This document shows, piece by piece, positions 1-11,100 of a DNA stretch of 25,035 nucleotides (the first letter of the stretch is position 1; each line of letters begins with the position of its first letter). The translations under genes were made by a program, and so were the position numbers. Below the pieces are notes generated by a model, which searched no databases, was not told where the DNA came from, and saw nothing but the letters and a program-made list of their open reading frames with translations. The stretch is from Botryllus schlosseri. Lineage: Eukaryota; Chordata; Ascidiacea; Stolidobranchia; Styelidae. The DNA is taken from assembly GCA_000444245.1 (NCBI GenBank), contig ATSW01079817.1, positions 1-25,035 of the forward strand. The letters run 5' to 3'.

Positions 1-431
1 GAATTCAACACACCAACGAAGGGTTTTCAGTCATAGCGGAGTACTATGGGAAAGGAGTGTTCAACAAAGTCGGTCACGCTCCCGAGGCAAAAGTCTTGAC
101 TCATGCTGTGATGCAGAGCAAAAGCTCGCTCGGTTCTAGGGAACGTGTAGCCAGTAACCCAGTTAAACACGCAGGTGGTAACCCATTTGGGCATGCAGGC
201 GTTAACCCTTTTGAACATGCAAGCAGTAACCCGTTTAGACATGCAAGCGATAATCCGTTTGAACGTGCAGGCAGTAACCCATTTGAAAGTAGAGCCAGCA
301 ACCCGTTCGATTCATCTCCGCAAACTGATGGTAACCCATTCGAGTCTTCGGAATCATCAAACGCCAACCCATTCGAAGGACCGAGTTTGGTTGACGAACT
401 GAGAATGATGACGCAGTCGAACAGATCGTAA
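1..431 (+). CDS. C-terminal part of an NPF-repeat protein (5' end outside window)
   Basis: The frame is open from the first base to a TAA at 429-431, so this is the last coding exon, or its 3' part, of a plus-strand gene. The first ~50 residues (IQHTNEGFSVIAEYYGKGVF onward) are a folded-looking segment I cannot assign. The tail then carries one NPV and eight NPF tripeptides, with the first six units spaced exactly 8 residues apart and the last ones 11 apart. It ends in a short acidic/hydrophobic segment (LVDELRMM). NPF is the known ligand of EH domains (Eps15, intersectin, EHD families), so an endocytic or recycling role is a reasonable inference. A possible splice acceptor (TTTTCAG) ends at base 30, so the exon may begin at 31. 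The minus-strand frame over the same bases is a shadow. The exact family is unknown to me. Confidence 0.8.
   Translation, partial: IQHTNEGFSVIAEYYGKGVFNKVGHAPEAKVLTHAVMQSKSSLGSRERVASNPVKHAGGNPFGHAGVNPFEHASSNPFRHASDNPFERAGSNPFESRASNPFDSSPQTDGNPFESSESSNANPFEGPSLVDELRMMTQSNRS
156..299 (+). repeat. 24-bp coding minisatellite encoding NPF octapeptides
   Basis: Six units of 24 bp start at 156, 180, 204, 228, 252 and 276. Each encodes Asn-Pro-Phe (Val in the first) followed by five variable residues, often xHAGx or xHASx. Two looser units of 33 bp follow at 300 and 333, then a last NPF at 366. The third-position differences between units show the array is not recent, while the exact 24-bp period shows it grew by tandem duplication. 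Confidence 0.85.
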
Positions 432-1206
432 ACAAAATGAGCAAATTTCATATTCTCTGAAAATTTGATTTTGACTCTGGGAATTGATGGTGTTTCAGTT
501 GAGGTTGGGCGTGCCGAGTCCTGTACCCACGGGGAATGATTAGAATGATTCATACTAAAAACACTCCCTTTACATCAAATACATTTCTACTCTTCATCAT
601 TGTATAGTAGTTTCTTGATTGCCGTGTAGAAATGAAGCCTTGGATTGCTGGATCTTTATCGCAGTATTAAATTGAAACAAATGCCCAAGGTAACAATGTT
701 TCTGTTAGGGGGTCACTGTCATCTATTTTTAACTGTAAGGCGCTACACTATATTTGACGATTGTGAGAATATTTTTAATATAAGGCTCTATGGCTGAGTT
801 TTCTACGCAATCGAGTGATTTGGTGTTCCACCTTCAGCAATTGTCTCGACTCGTCATACATACGTGGAGGATACAAAGTTGCGTCCAGCTGCAGTCTCGG
901 GTTGTAATTTAAACCAAGAATATATAATAATATGTTTGTTTTGATCGCCGATTTTTCCAAATCTGTTCATTCGTGGAAGTGCAATGTATCCCTTTTTCAT
1001 CCTAATCAGGATTATAGTGTTCTTTCATATGCTATATTATATCATCTTCTGATATCGGTCAACTAGTCTTCATTATTGTAATGTTGCAGTGCTATCGATT
1101 TTGAGTTTGTAATTCTCTTGTAATGTTGTTTTCACTTCAAGGTGATAACAAAGCAATAGGTTTGACATAAGGTCGTTAATGTGGTTTGACGTTGTTTGTC
1201 TTCAAA
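432..1206. other. Intergenic region between the NPF gene and PRRC1
   Basis: This holds the 3' UTR of the NPF gene and the 5' region of PRRC1. An ATTAAA at 666-671 is followed 20-45 bases later by a T/G-rich stretch. A pyrimidine-rich tract ending TTCAAG at about 1117-1140 could be the 3' splice site of a 5'-UTR intron, or a trans-splice acceptor, for PRRC1; I cannot decide. No open frame here looks coding. Confidence 0.5.
666..671 (+). terminator. Candidate poly(A) signal (ATTAAA) of the NPF gene
   Basis: ATTAAA, the commonest variant of AATAAA, lies about 235 bases after the stop codon. A GU-rich stretch (about 693-710) sits where a downstream element would be expected. No canonical AATAAA lies between the stop and this site. 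Confidence 0.35.
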
Positions 1207-4554
<3,348 letters not shown>

Positions 4555-5818
4555 AGCGCAGCAGTATCGGTACTGTTCTTTTCCTCATGTTGATAAAGGA
4601 GATCTGTTGCGATATCACTAGATTGCCTCACTGCCACCTAGCATACATCCTTATATTTCACAAACGTTTACGAGTCATACATGACAACATTGTTTCATAA
4701 ATTATTCCGAAGGAAAAAATGATGCTGTATATTGTATATATAATGTATATTGAGATGGTTTGATTGCGTGATGAGCATTGTGACCCAAAACCTTGTGAGA
4801 AAGAAGATGGCATTGATATCCAACAAGTGGCGCCATCAAATACTGTAAGAAGTCAAAGGCTTGGCCAAAGTCATTTGCTATTGTTAGCATGCAATTTCGT
4901 GGAAAATAACCGTGCAATTACATATCGATAATGAAAGACTGCTCTGTCCACTTCATATTTTCTTGTAAAAAGTAGATGCCATAAATACAGTATCTTAGCA
5001 GAATCGACATTAGCCTACTCTTACGTACTTAATATGGAACGATGAACTGTCATTTTGTCCAGTTAAAGCCCTATGCCGTAACGACGGATTGTGACGTGTG
5101 ATTTGGAGATACTTTTGTATTGCACATACTTTGTATTCATTCCAAGGACGGTAGTCCCACGAACAGATATGTATAATTGTATATATATAGGCAATAGGCA
5201 TATGTGTATCGCCTAGCGCGATTTAACCATGTGTTATTTGCTGGAAAATAAAGACGCTATAATATCGTAACCTGGTCCTTGCAATGCTCCTGACGTTTAG
5301 TAACTGAAAGCAGCGCCGTGATGCCAATTAAGTTGCTCCCTCCGTACTGAGCAATGCTCACACGTCTGGCTATGCAATAGGTTTATGTACTGTTTTCTCG
5401 CTTGGCCGCGAAAAGCCGATTGGTCAGCGCCCACGACCTCCGTAATTCATTTCTATTTCGAAATCGGCATGGGCCTACGATATCCAAAGCATGAGTTGAC
5501 GAAGTTGTATCGGTTTTCATTTGTGGCCCTGGCCACGCAAGACAATCTAGTGGTCAGTGGGGGCGCTCTAGAAAGTCCGTGGGTTAACGGTGACCAGCAA
5601 ATCTTTTCGATTATCGCGGCGACAATGAGGGCTTTTTAAATAACTGACAACTACACGCGCTTGATAGGCATATCATACGAAAAACACTTGAAATATTTAC
5701 ATACGCATCGAATTTTCAAGCGGAAGAATAGTCTGGATAATATTGTTGGCTTTCATGGGGATTGCAAATGTTCAGATGCATCGGAAGTGTCGGATTTGAA
5801 CATGGGTATTTGCTCATG
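4555..5818. other. Convergent intergenic region between PRRC1 (+) and the 3-PDZ gene (-)
   Basis: It contains the presumed 3' UTR of PRRC1 and, from the other side, that of the small PDZ gene. I see no coding frame with family resemblance; the short open frames near 5385-6014 run antisense to the PDZ gene or lack any protein-like composition. No minus-strand AATAAA is visible upstream of 5819, so the small gene's poly(A) site is unplaced. Confidence 0.45.
5247..5252 (+). terminator. Candidate poly(A) signal (AATAAA) of PRRC1
   Basis: This is the first canonical AATAAA I find on the plus strand after the PRRC1 stop. It would give a 3' UTR of about 0.7 kb. The distance is plausible, but an upstream variant signal could be used instead. 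Confidence 0.35.
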
Positions 5819-7012
5819 TTACGTCGTTGGGATGACACTTAGTACAACTCGGCCTTTCCACTTCTTCAGTATCGTTACCGCGTCCTCGTGGGTGCAACCG
5901 TCAAGGCTTTCGCCATTCACAGCAATAATCCTATCCCCGCGGTTCAGTCTGCCTTCACTCGCAGCAGCGCCTGACCCATACACGGTCTTTACGAAAATCG
6001 GAAGGTCTCCGTGAACTGAACCGACACCACCTACAACGCTGAATCCCAAACCCTCCGTGCCTTGGTCGAGTGTGATTTCTGTTCTTCGGGCCGCGTCCGA
6101 TTTGGTCAGGCTAGCGAATGACTTGATAGAAGATGACTCTTCAGAGCTATCTTCATCTGCTACTGATGTATCATCGGTTACAGCGATATTTAGTGATGTC
6201 GAAATCATCCGATTTACAACCACCGAAACGTCTGTGAGATATTCAATCAACTTCACCACATCATCTTCTCCCCTTCTAACTTTCATTAGTAGTATTGAAT
6301 CGGGAGATGCCACTTTAATCATCCAAACCACTTCTTCGTGAGATTTGTTTTCTGTGGATTGTCCATTGATGCTTAGGATTTTATCTCCCACCTTCAATTT
6401 CTTTGAGGCCGGCGAATTTGGCTCTACCATGGCAATGAAAACAGGGACGTTGCCGAGGTGTGAATTAACGCCTCCGGCGATTTTTATTCCCAGGTGTCTC
6501 GACTTTTTCTCGATTTCGACGAAGCAATCATTCTCGTTACGGTCGAACTCGTGATCACCTCTCTGGAATAAATATGACTGCTCCAACTTCAGGCTTTCTC
6601 GTTCGATATTTGCAAGTAGATTAGCAATTGGGGAACGCTTCCGATCATCAAACGATTCGAAGCGTCGACGTCTTCGCATTTTCAAGTGAACGCGACCGCC
6701 AGCAGACCGTAGAATGTCTGCAACTTCTTGCTGTGAACACTTCGAAACATCAACACCATTTACCCCGACGATTTGATCTCCTGGTAGGATCGATCCTTCT
6801 TTGGCGGCTGTCGTTCCACCAGCTATCCCGCTGATATAAACGCCTTTCCCTTGTATCTTTTCTGTAATATTCAATCCCAAGTCCTTATTTTTCTTTCGTT
6901 CCAGCGAAACATCAAAATTTAGAAAATTTTCTGTCATCGAAAGCGTTGCCGTGTTGCGACCTAAATCGGTTGAAGCACTTTCGGTACCAGAACCTTTCTG
7001 CGCAACTAACAT
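5819..7012 (-). CDS. Three-PDZ protein, short intronless paralogue of the MPDZ-like C-terminus
   Basis: This is a single-exon frame of 397 residues. It begins at an ATG with an in-frame stop about 17 codons upstream, so the start looks genuine. PDZ domains lie at about 33-115 (binding loop DLGL), 163-247 (HLGI) and 311-395 (GLGF). An Arg-rich patch follows PDZ1 (five Arg at 113-117). Domain order, the linker after PDZ2 (KLIEYL against QALAEYL) and the C-terminal end right after the last strand (VIPTT against VIPS) match PDZ10-12 of the large gene at 8128-13908; the last domain agrees at roughly 53 of 75 residues by hand count, the first domain much less. There is no L27. Role: presumably a cytoplasmic scaffold or adaptor binding C-terminal peptides, possibly competing with the large protein (inference). 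The alternative, extra exons of a longer gene, is not supported by the stop upstream of its ATG. Confidence 0.88.
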   Translation of the reverse strand: MLVAQKGSGTESASTDLGRNTATLSMTENFLNFDVSLERKKNKDLGLNITEKIQGKGVYISGIAGGTTAAKEGSILPGDQIVGVNGVDVSKCSQQEVADILRSAGGRVHLKMRRRRRFESFDDRKRSPIANLLANIERESLKLEQSYLFQRGDHEFDRNENDCFVEIEKKSRHLGIKIAGGVNSHLGNVPVFIAMVEPNSPASKKLKVGDKILSINGQSTENKSHEEVVWMIKVASPDSILLMKVRRGEDDVVKLIEYLTDVSVVVNRMISTSLNIAVTDDTSVADEDSSEESSSIKSFASLTKSDAARRTEITLDQGTEGLGFSVVGGVGSVHGDLPIFVKTVYGSGAAASEGRLNRGDRIIAVNGESLDGCTHEDAVTILKKWKGRVVLSVIPTT

Positions 7013-8127
7013 GATTTCTTTGTGACCGATAAATCCGACGAAATCGCTCTGAGTTCGTTCTACTATCTAATATACGAAAATGATCTGTCGCCCGCGAGGT
7101 GAATTATTAACCTACTGCTAATACAATGGAATTCTTGAAACGCCTCTCACTAGCTTGTCAGGTTTACACAATGATTCGAAGCGCAGCCTCCATTCACGCT
7201 CGAAGGCTTTGACAATATTTCGTGAGAATTATTGCGGATCTATCGATGACCTGTCACGCATTACAATAAAGAGTGCAGGATACAATATTTCGTCCGGAAC
7301 GCTAGGTAAGTAGTCGCACTGCGGAAACTCGTTCAGACACTCAATAATATATCAATTCTGGAAGCTCGCGGATAGACCGGTATAATATTACCTCAACTTA
7401 TACGACATTTCAGCAACGAAGGCAGTTGACTAAGCCGTACGAGTGCACGTACGTTTACACTGTACAATTGTATATGTACATTGTACAAGTACACCTACCG
7501 CCTACCAATCCACCAACTAATTTTCGATAACGACGATTTTACAATACCCAAAACATACCTACTGAGCATGAGCATTGTGACTGGCTGTAAAAATGTATTT
7601 CTTCAATACCCGGAATATTGGTCGTCGGCTAATCTTGATACTGATTGATTGGTAATTTCAGTATCTCAAAGTCAACAACCCTAAACACACCGTTTGCAAC
7701 CTGTCAACAGTTTAATAGTAAATTCCCGAAAACACAATGCAGTGAATTGAAATTATATGAGGCGACATGCAGTAGTTTATATATAAAATTGCGGAGGAAG
7801 TGTTTCAACAGAACATGTGTAACATTCTCAGGGCTAGATAATAGAACATGGTCATAACAAGAAATACGTACAATCGCCATTTCCTACATTGGCGATCGAT
7901 GATGATAAAATACTCTCAAGAAGGAAAATTAACGTACCATATATGATCGATAGCTACCAAAACATCAATTGATTGTACCACTCGATAAACGTACCATATT
8001 AGGCAATAAAAAAATAAAAACCTTTGTGTCACTACCATATCCAGCGGACACGGCAGACAATTGGCAAGCTCCAGGATTTTCTCAATGAAGACACACAGCA
8101 GGTCTAGTTACGCCTCCTTCGAAGGCT
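7013..8127. other. Spacer between the two tandem PDZ genes
   Basis: This 1.1 kb should hold the 3' UTR of the large gene and the promoter of the small one. No canonical minus-strand AATAAA is present; one ATTAAA (plus 7710-7715) lies about 410 bases past the stop. At 7461-7487 there is a perfect 8-bp inverted repeat (TGTACAAT and ATTGTACA, 11-base spacer) inside a GTAC-rich tract. No retroposition-type A tail is visible after the large gene. Confidence 0.45.
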
Positions 8128-11100
8128 TCACGACGGAATGACTTTGAGAACAACTCGGCCTTTAGCGAGTTTCAACACGTTAACCGCCTCCTCATGACTG
8201 CATCCGTCGACCAGTTGTCCATTCACGGTTATGATTCGATCCCCTCTTTTCAGTCTGCCGTCGACGGTAGCAGCACCGGCGTCGAAAATAGACTTGACAA
8301 AAATTGGCAGATCCCCATGCACTGACCCGATTCCTCCCACGATGCTGAATCCCAGCCCGTCACTGCCTCTGTTCAGTACTATCTCGACCGCTTCAGACGA
8401 TTCGTAAGCAGTGTCGGAAGTAGTAGCCGGCACGAAGCTTTCGGATTTAGGCCTGGGCGTCGATTTCTTTTCTTGAGGCTGCGTAGTGAGATACTCGGCC
8501 AAAGCCTGCATGTCCTGCCCGCCTTGTTTTACAGTCAACCGGACCACACGATGTGACACGGACGCTTTCAGCATGTTTGCCACGTCCTCGTGCGTCCTGT
8601 CGTGTGTAGACTCTCCGTTGATGCTTAGTATCTTGTCGCCTTTCTCTAGTTTTCCAGACGCTGCTCCGCTCGAAGACACCATAGCCACAAAGACCGGAAC
8701 ATTACCAAGAGGCGACCCAACGCCTCCTGATATACTGATACCGAGAGGTTGAGACGGGCCCTTGCGTATTTCCACGTGGCGTTCGCCGTCATGAGAATGC
8801 TGATCTGATATTTCCTCGTCATACGCATTGCCGCTCTCTGAAAACACTCGGGCAGCCGGAATTGGCGCATGTAAAGATCTTTGAAATCGAAAGTGTACTG
8901 TCCCGGAGGCCGTTTTCAGCATGGTTGCTACGTCAGCCTGAGTGGCTTGCGTCACGTCTACATCGTTCACAGACAAGAGTTGATCTCCTGGCGTGATCGA
9001 ACCTTCGTTAGCCGCCACGCCACCGTGGACTACGTCGCTGACAAACACTCCGCCCCCGGACGATTTTCCGAGTATGCTCAGTCCTAGACCCCTGTCCGGT
9101 TTTTTGTCCAAGAACACATCATAGGTGAACGAGTCCAATTTCTGCGGGTCGTTGTTTTCGTTCCGCAAAACCGTAAGCACTACCCTGCCGGGAGTGTTCC
9201 GCAAGACTTCGATTGCGTCATCGTGAGTCGCTGACCTCAAATCATGCTCATTGACTTGCAGGATTCTGTCTCCGGGCCATATTCGACCGTCCCTGGCAGC
9301 TGCACCTTCCTCGTACACGGCATGGACGAATACCGATCCCAAAAGCGAGTCCGCACCGCCCACTATACTGAGTCCTAACCCCGAATGTCCTTTGCTGATC
9401 TCTATTGTAGTTTCACGGCCGCTGACGATCGGACACACGGCAGGATCCGTCTGGCTCGAGCTGGTTTGATCCGGATCAGGCGGGTCGGCGGCAACGGTCA
9501 GCTTCACCGTTCCACGAGATTCCTTCAACACTTTCACCGCGCTTTCGTACGACATCCCATCCAGCGACTTGTCGTCCACGGCAACGATGTAGTCGCCACG
9601 CTTCAGCCTGCCGTCCCGGTCCGCGGTACCATCAGCGGCTATCGACTGCACCACGATGCCGTCGCCCGTTTCCGAAATCGCGAATCCGAGACCTTGAAAG
9701 TCCTTGACCAGCTTGATGGTTTTCGTTTTCGGTTGCGCGGGACCCGACTCGGAACCGGCCGAGCCCCGGCTGCTGCTTCTGGAAGACCTGGGTTTTTGCG
9801 TCCCGTCCGAAGTACGGCGACTTTTGCGATCTGATATATCGCGAGACCCTGCTTTCGAACTGGAGCGATCTTCGGATATCGAATTTGAAGAGCCTGACGA
9901 AAGCCTCGACGAATTCGCGGCTTTGCTTCTCAACAGCACGATTCGAAGACTTGACTCAGCGCTTTTGATAACGGCTGAAGCCCGTTGGTGGTTATTAGGT
10001 CCCGTCACTGATACGTTGTTTATCTCGAGTATCTCATCGCCGACAACGATCCTGCCGTCTTTGGCCGCAGCCCCGTTAGGATCGACAGCTATCACGTATA
10101 TTCCCCGAAGAGATTTATCTTTGTTACCAGCGAGGCCCAAACCCAAACCGCCCGATCCTTTCTGCAAGTCAACAATGTGCACAACTCCGTTGACGTTCTT
10201 GTATTTATCTTTCATGTCGGAACTTTCGTTCCGAGCCGGTTCTTCAAACTTCGATCGTAAAACATTTACGTTTTTAGGCTGTTCCGTCTCAGATTCCGAC
10301 GATGCAGGCGAATTCGTGGCGGGAGGCGGAACTCCGTCTTTGTAAGCCTGCACAAAGTTTTTCGGAACGTACACGATCGCCACGTCGGAGCTGAACCTGG
10401 AATGATTGGTGATCAGCGCTCGCGCCTGCATCGCTCCCAAACCGACGCAGGAGTCGTTATTTATCCTCCTAATGACATCGCCTAATTTCGGCCTCCTTGC
10501 TCTATGAACAGCCCCGTTGGCGTTTATCGATCCCACGACAAGCCCGTCACCGTCACGATCAGGGCTGACAGTTATACCCAGTCCTTCGCGGCCTTTACTT
10601 ATTTGCACCTTCTTTTCGTACAGTTCGGCCGATATAGGCAGTCTCTTGTTATCCTCGGCCACCTGCCATGACGGTGCGGTGTATCGCGGCCTAGGAGCGG
10701 CTTTAGGAGGAAAAACATCCGGCTCCGGTGATTTCAGTGGCGAGATCGGCGGTTCGAACGATTTCTGAGATTCCGCCGGGCTAATAGGCGACGTCAAACT
10801 ACTCGTAATGGCAATCGCCGTCATTCCCGACACCTGTATCTGTTTCACCTCCATCGTGCGATCTTCAGAAGACTGCGTGGTGATGCTGGACGATCGCCTG
10901 TGCGACGCGTTAGCTGAAGATTGGCTGTCTCTCGAGGTGAATGTCGTAGGTGGATTGCGTTCGTTCGGCGACCGAACCGACGGCTTCGGTCGCTCTTCCA
11001 CTTTCTTGAATTCGGCCAATTGCGCTTGACGCTGCAGTTCCTTTTTGTACTCGAGCGCCTGTTGTTTCTGCAATTCCTCCGCCCATTCAAATTCGGCCGA

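Noticed and set aside
1-6. Window begins exactly with GAATTC (EcoRI)
   Set aside because: It could reflect a clone end, but six bases are no evidence about biology and the reading frame runs through it.
4702-4917. Open frame on the minus strand downstream of PRRC1
   Set aside because: There is no family resemblance and no splice context, and it overlaps the likely PRRC1 3' UTR.
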